Below, piece after piece: positions 22,932 to 33,633 of a stretch of 64,000 bases of DNA. Made by a program: the position numbers and the translations under genes. The notes below the pieces were generated by a model that ran no database searches, was not told the origin of the DNA, and worked only from the letters and a program-made list of their open reading frames with translations. The stretch comes from Rhynchonema sp. JSB1_4 (taxonomy: Eukaryota; Nematoda; Chromadorea; Monhysterida; Xyalidae), in contig JASAMV010004766.1 in the NCBI GenBank assembly GCA_030248065.1, forward strand, positions 62,001 to 126,000, written 5' to 3'. Each line of letters begins with the position of its first letter. Position 1 is the first letter of the stretch.

Positions 22932-23096
22932 ATGACAACGAAAGGTCCATTACCTATTGAAGACGATATTAGCGACTTAGCCCTTTCGGGAACGGTAACA
23001 GAAAGGCACTTTAGATACATTGTACGCGAATTAAGGAAACACATTGTTCAACACGCTCAAAATCATAAACAGATTTTGGAAAATCAAACTGATTAA
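22932..23096 (+). CDS. Very small ORF between two retroelement ORFs (54 aa)
   Basis: ATG at 22932, stop at 23096. Begins MTTKGPLPIEDDISDLAL and continues with a basic, helix-like segment (RYIVRELRKHIVQHAQNH). Too short for confident naming. Its intact frame in both arms and its tight spacing (17 nt before, 18 nt after) support a real coding sequence or a uORF of the gag mRNA. Confidence 0.4.
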   Translation: MTTKGPLPIEDDISDLALSGTVTERHFRYIVRELRKHIVQHAQNHKQILENQTD

Positions 23097-23114
23097 AATA
23101 CAATAAATAATTCA

Positions 23115-23960
23115 ATGGCAGACAAAGTAGCGAGCCCATTCAATACAGTGATGGAGTTACCAGTGTTCAGAGGATCTACCGACGAAGATTTCGATTCTTT
23201 CTTTAGTCTTTATCAAGTCATTAGTGCCGCACAGGAGCACGATGATGCCAAAAAATTAAAAACCTTTCCAAGCTACCTACGGGATCAGGCATTGGTTGTG
23301 TATGAAAATCCCCTATGACGAGAGGAGAACCTTTACGGAGTTGATTGAGATTTTCCAAAAAAACCAAGGGACCCATATAGCCATCGCAGTAAACAAATTA
23401 TTTTGGAGAATAGACGGCAACGGCCGGATGAAACTGTCGAATCCTTTGCGAATGAACTGCAACGTCTAGTTAAAGCGGCCTACCCTTCGTCTTCCCCAGG
23501 TATTATAAAAGATTTGCTTTTGTCAAACTTTTTGAATAAACTCCGAAACGACATTTCGTTCCACGTTTCTGTCCAAAACCCAATCAGTTTTGAGGCAGCA
23601 TTAGATTAAGCCAGACTAACAGAAAGCCAACTTATTTTGGGTAAAATTTGGAGCAACACTAACGCCTCAGTGAATTATTTGATGGGGCCTTCCGAAACTA
23701 AGGAAAAGGATAAAGAGGACCGACTTATGAATATTGAACGCACTCTGAAGAATTTGGTACAAATTTTGGGCATGAAGGAAAAAAACATCTGGTACCAATC
23801 GCTCATTTTCCCTGGATAGATACGAATTATGCAGACGTTGCCAAAGACCAGACCATTTTGCTAGGGAGTGCAAAGAGGCAGGAAATGTGGTGTCATCACA
23901 TTAGGCACCCGGAACAAACACACAGTACCGGTCCCAAAATTATCAACCCCGCAATAATTT
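23115..23960 (+). pseudogene. Ty3/gypsy-like gag with frameshifts
   Basis: Starts MADKVASPFNTVMELPVFRG. It has a typical gypsy Gag pattern: a FRGSTDEDFDSFFSLY opening, a LRDQALVVYENPL helix, then DETVESFANELQRLVKAAYP and the NFLNKLRNDISFH and EAALDLA helices. A zinc knuckle CRRCQRPDHFAREC follows near 23830. The frame is broken after VYENPL (about 23318), by a stop near 23608 and again near 23819. No protease, RT or integrase follows. It is cut at about 23985, where the second copy of the 1.1 kb repeat begins. Confidence 0.75.
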
Positions 23961-23989
23961 GTGTTTTAATTCCCATAGCCCGACACACA

Positions 23990-25060
23990 GGATTTGTTGT
24001 TCCAGCAGCAGAGAAATGAGTGGGTCATTCGAGATGAATGTTGCATGCATCATTTCGGATGATATACAGATGCACACAGTGACGAACAGCACAAGTTTTG
24101 GAACATGATTACTATCACAGATGAGACAGTCCCCTTCATCTGGTTGTTCGCCTGGTCCTATGATACGGTCCCTATGGCACCTGTTCACCGGTCCCATCAA
24201 AGTGTGCGTTTGCCCCGAACGGCGCTTGAGTGACAAGGCGTGGGATCCGCGAGAGGCAGCGAACGCAAAGACGTCATGCACAAGGCGTTTGAGTGACAGG
24301 GCGTGGGCTCCGCGTGAGCTGCCATGACTGTAAACAACTCTCATCAATTTTTGGGCTAATGTGATATTGAAAAAGTAGTAGTACCCAACTTTTAAAGTTT
24401 CCGACCTTAAAGCTGTTTTGATCCTCCACCTCTGACCTTTTAATTGTGATGCGATTTTGAGATAGTTGTTTATCTCACTTAAAGTTCAGATCTTGGTATT
24501 TAAAGGAGTCTTTTGTACTTTCGTGGCTCATTCCGATTAAGGGCTCATTTCGATTTGGGGCTTGACTCGATTTATAATTGTCTTGACTTTAATTTGAACC
24601 ATTTCTCATTTGGTGTCTCAGTCAGATTTTGGCGCTGTGACAAACTTTCTGAAAGTAATAAAAGTGACACGTAGAAATTTGGGGAAACTTTGTCCTTTGT
24701 GCTAGATAAACGAAGCTTTCAGAAGAAAACGTAGACATAATAAAGATAGCTATCGAGATCGGTGCGATCGACCAGCCCAGCAACACGCAAACCCGCTCGC
24801 GCTGACATGGTCGCATCGAACGACAGCAACTAAGGTCGGTTACACTTTCTTTTATCTGTTTCGGATCGGGTATTATTCTGGTTTATTCTCTCTGAATTTT
24901 TGTCATTGAAACTTTTGGATTTTGCGCCAGAAAATCATGGCCCTTCGCGAAAAATTCGGCACATTCCAGAAATTCTGCGCTTGCATTAGATGTAAATTCG
25001 AATCCACCGAATACAGCAATCTGTACTTGCAACTCGGGTGATTGTCTAACTTGTTTATTC
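23990..25060. repeat. ~1.1 kb direct repeat flanking gag region, copy 2
   Basis: Second copy of 21640-22740. It contains a truncated version of the 168-codon ORF on the minus strand (23943-24347, ending in unrelated residues) and the promoter-like segment. A third, short fragment of the same segment follows at 25062-25220 (TGATCCTCCACCTCTG repeated twice). Confidence 0.7.
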
Positions 25061-25220
25061 TGATTTGATCCTCCACCTCTGTTTTGATCCTCCACCTCTG
25101 ACCTTTTAATTGTGATGCTTTTGGTTGTTTATCTCACTTAAAAAGTTAGGATATTTAAGATATTAAAGGACTCTTGTGTACTTTCGTGGCTCATTCCGAT
25201 TAAGGGCTCTCTCTGCTCTG

Positions 25221-25699
25221 CTGTGAATTTTTCACTTCTCTGCTCTTCAGAAATGCGTCCACTTGTTCCGACCTGTACGTTGATCAATATTTCGCATTGT
25301 TTGATTGAAGTTACATCAATCTGAAATTCTGCTTGTTCTTTTCACAAATCGTCACCAAAATTCATTCAATCAACGCGTCAGAATCTCAAAAATTCAATTT
25401 CGACTTTCGACGCTGATTGGCGAGCACCATCTGTGTCAACCGACAGTCACTGATTCCGGTACCGAACAACACAGTAATAGACAAGAGAACCAGAACGCAA
25501 CTGTGAACAGTGTGGCTACAAGAAAAAAATTATACTTTACACTCTTGGTCTTCCCTTGCTTGCTTTGTTTTGTGCTGTGCAGTGTTTTTCCTGCCTGCCT
25601 GCACGTATACCTGCGTCGACACGTGCCATACCTACATAGTGGGGTGATAGGCACTGTCTAAACTCCCCATATCCACAATGTACGCACAGGATGGGGTTC
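25221..25699. other. Unassigned sequence with one short ORF
   Basis: A 118-codon frame (25305-25661) ends in a cysteine/leucine-rich stretch. It has no recognised motif, and the right-arm copy is broken by an indel, so I do not call a gene. I see nothing else. Confidence 0.4.
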
Positions 25700-26578
25700 A
25701 CCAACTACCCATTGGTATATGGATAGTATGAAATATATATATATGATTGAATATGGACTGGAGCAAAGGATTGACCAACTGACTCATGATGAACGATTGA
25801 TTGATGTCCTTTTTGTGTCGCGAACAACTAGCGACTACGGTAATCCTGAAGGCACCTATAGAGAAATGTCATGCTACCGTGTCAGGGAAAATTACAATCC
25901 CGGATGAATCTTTGCAATTTACAAAAATTGTTCGTGTGCCGTAATACCAAGATGCCAATTGGCCACACATAAACGACGAACTGTCTTCTTAGAACTTGGC
26001 ACAAATAGTCACTGAGGCACCATATGTTGATGCTGCGCTGGAGTATGTCGATGCTACTTTGCACCACGTTTTAAACACCTATGGGAAATACAAAACGTTT
26101 CGCGTGTCGAACAAGCCGAAAAAGGCAGGGTGGTGCTCGAAAGAGCTGATACGACTAGAAACGAAGATGGATAACGTCTATCGCAACTGGCTTACCCGCT
26201 ACAAACAGGGACAAGCAATCTCCAAAACTTCACACGTACAAGAAATTGAAAAAAAAACAGTACAATAAGTTGGAGACGCAGTGCAAAAAAGCTTTCTATG
26301 CAAGAAAGTTTGAATATAGGCCTAGACATGAGTTCTGGGAACACGAGAGAATACTAAGAGGTAAAGTTAAAACTGACATGCCTCCATTGTGCAACTCAAC
26401 TGGGAAACTGATATCTGACAAAATGGAAAAAGCCGAGCAATTTGCAGAGCATTTTAGCAGCGTGTGGAACAAAACTGATATACAAGTGCCAACACCAGAT
26501 CGTGAATTGAATCAAAACTTTGTAACCGATAAAGTAGGAATTTTTAAAGTTCCAATGATTCCATCAATCGACGTGTGA
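25700..26578 (+). pseudogene. LINE fragment: endonuclease end and linker before RT
   Basis: Short frames read like the end of an APE endonuclease (DERLIDVLFV) and the linker of a CR1/Jockey-type LINE (basic, KKAGWCSKELIRLETKMDNV, then FWEHERILRGKVK and AEQFAEHFSSVWN just before where RT should start). It is truncated before the RT domain at about 26578. A frameshift near 26210-26250 is absent from the right-arm copy, where 194 codons are continuous. Confidence 0.65.
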
Positions 26579-27104
26579 TCCGATGAACTGTAACGTGTGT
26601 CTTTCTCTAGTCATAACACCATTTCCCTTTTCAGGACATGATCGGTTTGTTTTACCGTGACATACACACGTTCAGGCCCATATCCCATGTCCCATCGGAT
26701 CAGGTATGTATAATTCACGATGTTTCATTGACAAAACAAGTGTTCATTTTTATTCAGTTCCAGGCTAACTACGACCTTTGCCCATCAAACAACCTGCTTT
26801 GTGTTGAATAACTGCTAGCTGAATGACAATGTTATTATTACTCTTTCTTTTACTGGACACTGTTGTCAGCATTACTGGACATTTTGCTGTGTCTTTTTGT
26901 ACATACGTTTCGTATGACAATCCGTTTCTGGACACCTGACCATTCAAATCGCAAACTGTGAGACTGAACTGCGATAATCTCAAACGTTTTATTGCTAGTA
27001 TAAGGTTATGCGATCTATTTTATCAATGATTATATTGATGTTGCACATGCCTTGTGGTTATAACCAAGAAAAGTAAAACGAAACGAAACGAAGGGCTCAT
27101 TTCG
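26579..27104. other. Sequence without recognisable genes
   Basis: AT-rich sequence shared with the right arm (36600-37130). It includes TGTCCAGTAATGCTGACAAC-type text on the reverse strand. No ORF or element ends could be supported. Confidence 0.5.
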
Positions 27105-27640
27105 ATTGTATGGACGTCTGTGTGTGACATATTTTCACTGAGCCTGGAGTTTTTTTCTTGTGGTCTGTGTGACGCTTTCTATTTCTTATCAGTTCCGTTT
27201 TTTTCCTTTTTTACAACCCGTTTCCACCATTTTTTCGACCAACATTAATTTGTTCAGCTAACTTTATTTCTTTCGCTCTTAGTTTAAGTTCTTTACAAAT
27301 TCATTTCAAGACATTTTGTCACCAATTGGAGTCCACAAAACCCAAAGCCACTGTAGACACTTTATGTACCTTAAACAGGACTATCTTCAGACGAGCGCAC
27401 TAAAATTGTCTGGCATCACCAAATTGCATGCTGGTGGGTTTAGGTTCGGTGTCCTGCAAGTATCTGTCGGATGTCAGAGGGCTTACCCCGTTTCTACAGT
27501 AATTAGCTGACCACCCGCTGGCCTAGCCTAATCAATCTAACTAACTTTTAACATTGGCTCTCCCTGTTCTTTTCATTTGCGGGCCGCATTGTAAGAGCCA
27601 ATCGCCCCTAAGAACTTCAGAGCGCCTCTGAGGCAGCGCT
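27105..27640. repeat. Dispersed repeat R1, copy 2
   Basis: Direct-orientation copy of about 19675-20172, sharing the CACTGAGCCTGGAGTTTTTT and GGCATCACCAAATTGCATGC landmarks. After AAGAACTT it continues into short palindromes (CAGAGCGCCTCTG) instead of the minisatellite seen at copy 1. Confidence 0.8.
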
Positions 27641-29960
27641 GCTTAGATGAAACCCAAAAGGTTTCAGGGTTAACCTTGAGATCTAGGTTCCCATATTTTT
27701 TATAACTTTTCGCACCTCTATACCAGGTTTCGTCTTGACCACACTAAATTTTCTCGTATTTTTGTCCATAATTTATTTATCCGCTCTTGCAAGCTTCTTC
27801 TTTTATACTTCTTCATTTTTTTCAAACGGACTGAATGTTTTATTTGAGGTTGTTCTGTGTGACCACCGCGTGTGTGGAGTGATAATTATAAATGTGATAA
27901 TAGATTGTAAATCTAATAATAGATTACATATGTGCAAATTTTCGTTTATCGTTGGGACTCACCTGTGAGGCACAAAATGCGATTGGGATTCTACACTTTA
28001 TGCAAGAAAAACTTTCTCTTTTGAAATTCAGTCACAATAGATTTTATCAATTGAACCCCGATTTATTCATTTATTTTTTTCTCATCTTGTATGGCCAACA
28101 GATGAGCTAAAGTCTAAAAAATCCAAAATCCAAACAATCAAATCCATCCAAATGCTATTTTCTGTTCCTTTTGCATTTTTATTGCTGCCTGTTCCACCAC
28201 AGTAGAAAATAAATGCCACGTTCTTGAGTGTTAGCGCTATGTGGCTGGCCAGAGAACGAAGTGAAAAATTTCTGTGTGAATTATGCTTCTGTGTGATGTT
28301 TTTTAATTAGCCCCAAGACAAGTCTTGTTTTGTTTCTTCCTGGCATATTATTTTTTCCTTGCTTTTTTACCATGTATTATCAGTACCTTGTTCTTGAAAT
28401 GTTGAGCGTAGTGCCAGAAAATACTTTGGATTTCAAACCGTACACTTCATTGTCATCATCGAATTACCTAGCTAATTCTGGTATCATTCTGGCAGCAACC
28501 AATTGCTCAATTTTGCTGGGCTTGTGCTTCGCTGATTCAATTGTTCAACAGCAATGTGTTTTTAACTTTGCAGAAAAAAACAGCTCAGAAAAACATCAAA
28601 GAAATATTTTGTCATTTTCATTCATGCTCTTATTTGGAAACAGTGCGCGCGTTATATTTCCCTCCGCTCCTTTGTCATTGTGTTACAATAGGAATTGTTT
28701 CATGCACGTATCGGTTTTTTCTTTCATTTTTCTTTCTACTTCGTGGTATAACCCCGTTTTTTGTTATTTATTTTGGTTACTATTTCTTTTGTATATTGTC
28801 GTTCTTCTACCGACGTGGTGTGATCCTGCGATTTGGTAAAAGCCCCATTTTCTACCGTTTTTCCTATGTATCATGTGTTTTCGTGCTAATATTTCGTTCC
28901 TCCGCAGCTGTCGAAATCCAGCTGTCGGCTTGTCCGACAGCTCCCTGCGTCGTATTCTCGATATTATCGTTATTACATATTACATTTCTTCGGTATTTCG
29001 TGTGTGAGTGGCCGATTTGGAACCGCGTACGAGCCGCTGGTTCACATGTGGTGAGCCTCGACAACGATTGGACAACTTGCAGCGCGACAAGCGACGAAGG
29101 AGTGGTCGTTTGTAGAGTGTGGGGGCGACACGAAATCGGCATTTTGAAAGATCAGCTGAGCCGAAAGTTTGAAAGACTGTTTTTTGACGATTTTGGACCA
29201 GTTTTTTTAGCTTTGAAGGGGCAGTTCTACTTCTCTCTGCTTTCTACGTTCTGGAATCCGATTCGACATCGTACCTTACAACTAGTACAACAAACAAAAT
29301 ATAATGTTCGTACGAATTGCTGCAGTTTGAAAAAATAATAAAAATTGATATATCTCGTCTGGGGGATTCCCCATAGTTAAGGATTTTTGCGAACTTTGTC
29401 AAGGTGATTGTGTTGTGTTGTGACGACTTGGAGACAGCAACGACATATCAAAAGAACCGCCGTAGGACGCTCTATAAGCCGATACCGGACTCATCGCATC
29501 AACTTCAAAATTGACGATTTCCGACCACTTCGCAAATTCGACAAAAAAGTCAACTTTTGATCTCAGTTTTCCGGCGGAAACGACCAGTAAAAGTGATTGT
29601 GTTTTGTTTGACGCTTGGATAACATCAGTCTCTAATTATTCAGAGTGCGCTTGTAAAAAGCTTGGAGCGATTCGGACCAATTTCGACGAAAATCCGATTT
29701 TTCCGAGATATCCACAAAAATTTGACATCCGTGCTGAGCATCGGTCAACGCGTCCCGTTCTACAATATATTGATTTTTGAGTGTGGATAAAGCTTGGCAC
29801 GTGCGAAATAAAGATCAATTGTGCCAAGACCAGTGATTTCTATCGTATTTTGTGTTTTGTTTGTTCTGTGTGACCATCGAGTGGACCTTGAGAGTGACAT
29901 CGCCGGCGATCTACAACTGTATCAGCGCCTCAAAAGCAACGCAACAGACATCGCGTCGTG
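27641..29960. other. Uncharacterised arm segment with long overlapping frames
   Basis: Contains two plus-strand open frames, 28330-28839 and 28541-29338 (169 and 265 codons), plus a 92-codon frame on the other strand. All three are kept in the right arm. The predicted proteins are rich in F, C, Y and S with no domain I recognise. The composition (T-rich on the plus strand) can produce such frames by chance. It ends with two AT-rich blocks around 29340 and 29780. It could be the 5' region of an LTR element leading into the zinc-knuckle ORF at 30050. Confidence 0.4.
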
Positions 29961-30004
29961 ACGTCAATCTTCGTGTACGTCACAGTTCACCTATTTCCGG
30001 CGCC

Positions 30005-30585
30005 GACCACAAAACCTAGGGGGGCTTTTTTTTTTTTAGGGCCGTTTTTTTGTGGGTTGGGGGGAAAACAGCAGCCGCCAGGGCAACAAACACCATGAGG
30101 GGGGCCCGCCCCCCCCACGTTCAGCGCGCCCCCCCCCCCAGCCAACGGAACATCGGGGCCAGGATTGCCCAACAAATAATAAGGGCCCACGAAAAAAAGC
30201 CCGGAAATATCCTCCCGGACCTGCCCCCTTCGGGTGGACACAAAACCGACCGCCCACGGGCGGCCGGCGCCCCAACACCGACCAGGAAGAGGGGGACCAG
30301 GCCCGCCGAGGGGGGGGGGAGAAAATACCAGGAGAACGAGGCAGCACCCACTTTGGGAAAAAAAAACACAGGAGATAGAGGCGGCGGGGGGGGGGCGAAC
30401 CCATGAAGCAAGGCAGAAAAAAAAACAAGCAACAAACAACCACCACCCAGCGAGTACAGTGAATGCCCCACCACCACCACCACCCCCCCCCCCGCCCCAG
30501 CCCCGGAACGAACAACAACACCACCCCCCGCCCCCCCCGCACCGCAGGCGGCAGCAAAAACACCCACGCCGGAAAAAAACAACAA
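30005..30585 (+). pseudogene. Corrupted copy of a zinc-knuckle (Gag/nucleocapsid-like) ORF
   Basis: Aligned base by base, about 30005-30320 is the right-arm sequence 33406-33720 (reverse complement), but with inflated C, G, A and T runs and many T-to-G or A-to-C type changes. GGAACATCGG and CCAGGATTGCCCAACAA survive. The pattern looks like bad base-calling, not natural decay. The very GC-rich frames on both strands here are artefacts of it. 30321-30585 has no counterpart in the right arm. Confidence 0.7.
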
Positions 30586-30879
30586 TGTCGAGCAGAAGAC
30601 GAAATAGTGGCCACAATAGGATATATTTTATGCACTGAGAATTATTGTACGGTGTGGAAAATGGAAGGCTGTAAATCACATGATTCCTGTCGTTCACGTA
30701 ACACCGACCAGCTGACTGACGAACAGTCACAGAAACACACACAAGCACAAATGTGCACAATCACCGATAACACATGCCGCACAGAATCACATGTTCATAA
30801 GCTTTAGCTGTAGCCTAAACATTACGCTAGGAAATTGGGTTTGCACAAAACCGTTCGTTGGAGAACAGGTCGTTCTCCA
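30586..30879 (-). repeat. 3' LTR of the BEL/Pao-like element
   Basis: 294 bp direct repeat, essentially identical to 33112-33405. It contains a GCTAAAGCTACAGCT-like inverted region in the LTR and ends in the TG...CA dinucleotides on the minus strand. Confidence 0.9.
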
Positions 30880-30890
30880 CACTCCCCCTC
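30880..30890 (-). promoter_or_regulatory. Polypurine tract
   Basis: GAGGGGGAGTG on the minus strand, abutting the TGGAGAAC start of the 3' LTR, the expected position for plus-strand priming. Confidence 0.75.
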
Positions 30891-31084
30891 AAAATACAGA
30901 ATGAACGTCCGAATGAAGAGAGTTAACTATTGCTCACTTATGCCGAATTGATGGTAGGTAACCCCATGCGAATTGGTTTGGTAACCGAAAATTGAGTCCG
31001 AAAAACTACATTACAGTGAACCATATTATGTCTGTTCGCTACCGAATACGAAATAGCTGTTTTCTGGCCAAAGTTACGAAAGAG

Positions 31085-32989
31085 TTAGAAACTGTTAAGG
31101 TTTACGCTTTGCTGTAGTAAATACAAGAGTCCGTGCCCAAAATTCACTGGGCGCTTGTCATGATCACCGGTTCGACTGTTCGACCGTTCCGCCCGATTGT
31201 TGCCATCGATCGATTTCGAACTGTTCGCACCGTTGCACTGACTGTTCGCGTTCGTCTCACCGTCACGCACTTTCGACCAGTTGTTGGGTGCCGATTTCGC
31301 CAGCTGTCGTTCGAATCGCCGTTGTTGTAGCTGTCGATCGGATGGAGAACAGAACGTCAAGTCCTGTCGCTGCTTGGTCTCCAGCAGCTCTGCAATGACT
31401 TCTGCAAGAAGGTGAATTTTGTCTTGCTCTGCCGCACCGCCTACTTGACTGGATATCTTCGACTCAACCGAACCGAAAATCTCTGAGCCGACCGTATCGG
31501 ACTTATTTGACTCAACTGAACCACCAAACGACTTTGAGTCAACCGAATCGTCTTTCGCTGCACACACTACCGCCGCCTCGTTGTCAGGCGCCTGCTCGTG
31601 CACACCTGATTCTCGATCACAAACATCAACGAAATTGTGCGAACGCCGTTGCCCGCGACATTTGTGGCTGCTGCTCCGTTGTACGCCACCGTCCTTGGGA
31701 GCAACAACCACAGGCACCGAAGAACAGCCGATAGTTGGTGCCTGTGTCTGAATATGGTAGTTTTCACGACCAACCGATTGTCGACTTGAAGAACACCGCT
31801 GCCCACATTTAACCGATGGTGCCCGGGGCTCAGATTTGACCGACTGAGCTTGCAGCTCAGGTTTGACCGCACCAGTAGTAACGTGTGTACGTATTGAAAC
31901 ATCACCGACCGCTTTGTGTGCGCCGAGAGAGGCCGCATGCGGTTTGATGCCGATTTGCGGACTCGTCAGCCCGCTGCCGACGCATTTGGGAATTGCCGAA
32001 ATCCCAAAATTGCGTTTTTGTTCGGTTGTTGCCGCAACCGATTGCCGATATCGAAGTCCCTCCGTGGGATTCGATTGCCGCCGAAGCCGATGTCCTTCCG
32101 TAGGACCCTCCCCCTTTGACCGAAAAGAGCGAAGCGGGGGTTTGGCTTTTGTCGCGCCAAATACATTTGGGCATAATGCACTCGGATGCCCAAAATCGCG
32201 ACAGTACGTACACAGACTGGGCGGCTTTTTGCATTTAGCCGCGATGTGCTTCGACCCCAAACACGAAAAACATCGACCCAAACGTTTCAAGATGGCTTTG
32301 CGGTCATTCAACGTAAACACAAGCTTGCACCCCGAACTGTAGTGGCTCTTGTCACAGAATAAACAATGCAAAGCATCTTTCGAGGAAACCGACTGAGCTT
32401 TGAGCTCAGAGTTTACAGTGGTGGTACCCAACGTAACCTCTGGACTGGTCACTTGTTTGCCGAACGATACCATCACCGATGGGGCTAGCACAACATTTGA
32501 ACCAAATTGTGTTGTCACCGCGTCTCCGCGTGGCTGTTGGTCGTCAGTTGCAGGTGGCACTTTACGTTGCACCGTAGATCCGCCGGACTTGAGATCGGAA
32601 ATGCCGGGACCGTAGGCCGTCAGCTGTGGACTGGAACACTCGGGAAACAATCGTTTAGAGACCAATACCTTGGTCTTCAATGAGATGAGCACCTTATGTG
32701 ACTCGCCAAGTACATCAAAAATGCGACAGCACTCGGCGTCCGATGATTTGGCTACCCCAAATTTGACGGAAATAGTTGCTTCCCTCTGCTTTTTCAAAGC
32801 ATCAATAAGACCACTAGCCTTCGCCAGTTTCACCGAAAGCTCACCAGCAACGTCAGAACGTGAATCAGCCGTTGTTGACAACATCTGGTGCATCAGCGCA
32901 TCCATACCGTACATCCAGTTTGTGGCGTCTTTCACAACCAGTTTGAGTTTGTCGCACTCGCTCAGTGCGTTCCGAAGGATTGTGGCCAT
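31085..32989 (-). CDS. gag: BEL/Pao-type Gag polyprotein
   Basis: Intact 634-codon frame from the ATG at 32989. The N-terminal ~130 residues are helix-rich (LSECDKLKLVVKDATNWM ... KVLISLKTKVLVSKRLFP). The centre holds the BEL/Pao-style array of cysteine motifs at about residues 210-275: CLFCDKSHYSSGC, then RCFSCLGSKHIAAKC, then CTYCRDFGHPSALC. The remainder is low-complexity, Q/S/R-rich sequence with repeats (AQSVKSEP). Gag would build the particle and bind element RNA. The frame ends 205 nt before the 3' LTR without a pol gene. The element is therefore non-autonomous but with an unbroken gag, which suggests recent selection or recent insertion. Confidence 0.88.
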   Translation of the reverse strand: MATILRNALSECDKLKLVVKDATNWMYGMDALMHQMLSTTADSRSDVAGELSVKLAKASGLIDALKKQREATISVKFGVAKSSDAECCRIFDVLGESHKVLISLKTKVLVSKRLFPECSSPQLTAYGPGISDLKSGGSTVQRKVPPATDDQQPRGDAVTTQFGSNVVLAPSVMVSFGKQVTSPEVTLGTTTVNSELKAQSVSSKDALHCLFCDKSHYSSGCKLVFTLNDRKAILKRLGRCFSCLGSKHIAAKCKKPPSLCTYCRDFGHPSALCPNVFGATKAKPPLRSFRSKGEGPTEGHRLRRQSNPTEGLRYRQSVAATTEQKRNFGISAIPKCVGSGLTSPQIGIKPHAASLGAHKAVGDVSIRTHVTTGAVKPELQAQSVKSEPRAPSVKCGQRCSSSRQSVGRENYHIQTQAPTIGCSSVPVVVAPKDGGVQRSSSHKCRGQRRSHNFVDVCDRESGVHEQAPDNEAAVVCAAKDDSVDSKSFGGSVESNKSDTVGSEIFGSVESKISSQVGGAAEQDKIHLLAEVIAELLETKQRQDLTFCSPSDRQLQQRRFERQLAKSAPNNWSKVRDGETNANSQCNGANSSKSIDGNNRAERSNSRTGDHDKRPVNFGHGLLYLLQQSVNLNSF

Positions 32990-33094
32990 CGAATAGAATT
33001 CACGAGGAATTTCGGGTCAGCCAGGAATTGGATTGTTATTTCACATCAGCGATGTGAATCGGGTGCAGCGAAGAACAAAGTTCAGGCGCGAGTT

Positions 33095-33111
33095 CAGTCC
33101 GTAGGATGCCA
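33095..33111 (-). promoter_or_regulatory. Primer-binding site
   Basis: TGGCATCCTACGGACTG on the minus strand, starting on the first base after the 5' LTR. The leading TGG pairs with the CCA end of a tRNA. The tRNA species was not identified. Confidence 0.65.
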
Positions 33112-33405
33112 TGTCGAGCAGAAGACGAAATAGTGGCCACAATAGGATATATTTTATGCACTGAGAATTATTGTACGGTGTGGAAAATGGAAGGCTGTAA
33201 ATCACATGATTCCTGTCGTTCACGTAACACCGACCAGCTGACTGACGAACAGTCACAGAAACACACACAAGCACAAATGTGCACAATCACCGATAACACA
33301 TGCCGCACAGAATCACATGTTCATAAGCTTTAGCTGTAGCCTAAACATTACGCTAGGAAATTGGGTTTGCACAAAACCGTTCGCTGGAGAACAGGTCGTT
33401 CTCCA
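33112..33405 (-). repeat. 5' LTR of the BEL/Pao-like element
   Basis: 294 bp, same as 30586-30879. The downstream side has the primer-binding site. Confidence 0.9.
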
Positions 33406-33633
33406 CGTACTGGCTGCACCTTGATCCTGACTCGATGTTGACGCTGCAGTCGCCTGTGGTCGCTGAATTGTATGTCGACCAAACGGAGACAGTCCGTGCA
33501 GAATATTCGCAGCTATTTGTCGTGGGCCCCTATTAATTGTTGGGCAATCCTGGCTCCGATGTTCCGTTGACTGGCAGTAGGTGCACGCTGAACGCTGGTC
33601 GGGTCGGTCACCGTCATTGGTGTTAGTTGCCAT
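33406..33633 (-). CDS. Short zinc-knuckle protein, cut by the BEL LTR
   Basis: ATG at 33633 opens a frame beginning MATNTNDGDRPDQRSACTYC. It includes one canonical CCHC knuckle, CTYCQSTEHRSQDC (C-x2-C-x4-H-x4-C), then RGPRQIAANILHGLSPFGRH and a Q/S-rich stretch. The frame then runs into the LTR at 33405 and its natural end is missing. Probably the nucleocapsid part of another retroelement interrupted by the BEL insertion or by the palindrome junction. Confidence 0.55.

Larger units (their letters stand above)
17457..30320. repeat. Left arm of giant inverted repeat
   Basis: Matches the reverse complement of about 33406-46285. Paired features keep a nearly constant coordinate sum: 19225/44514, 22582/41151, 21497/42232 and 28541/35172 sum to 63713-63739. 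The arms differ by scattered substitutions and small indels and by local rearrangements, so they are not exact copies. Confidence 0.93.
30586..33405 (-). mobile_element. BEL/Pao-type LTR retrotransposon, Gag-only, with two 294 bp LTRs
   Basis: Two direct repeats, 30586-30879 and 33112-33405, both 294 bp and differing at one site that I can see. Read on the minus strand, each starts TGGAGAAC and ends CTCGACA (TG...CA). Directly inside the 5' LTR is a tRNA-type primer site beginning TGG (33095-33111). Directly outside the 3' LTR is a purine tract GAGGGGGAGTG (30880-30890). The only ORF is gag. No protease, RT or integrase exists in the 2.2 kb interior, so it must depend on another element. No target duplication is visible, because the two flanks are the inverted arms and the left flank is corrupted. 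Confidence 0.88.

Noticed and set aside
21640..25060. A complete gypsy LTR retrotransposon
   Set aside because: The 1.1 kb repeats flank gag sequence, but no clean LTR ends, primer site or pol were found and the borders disagree between copies.
30050..30760. Long proline/glycine-rich ORFs on both strands
   Set aside because: They exist only in the homopolymer-inflated copy; the clean right-arm copy does not encode them.
31133..32615. Several plus-strand ORFs within the BEL gag region
   Set aside because: Antisense shadows of the 634-codon gag frame.
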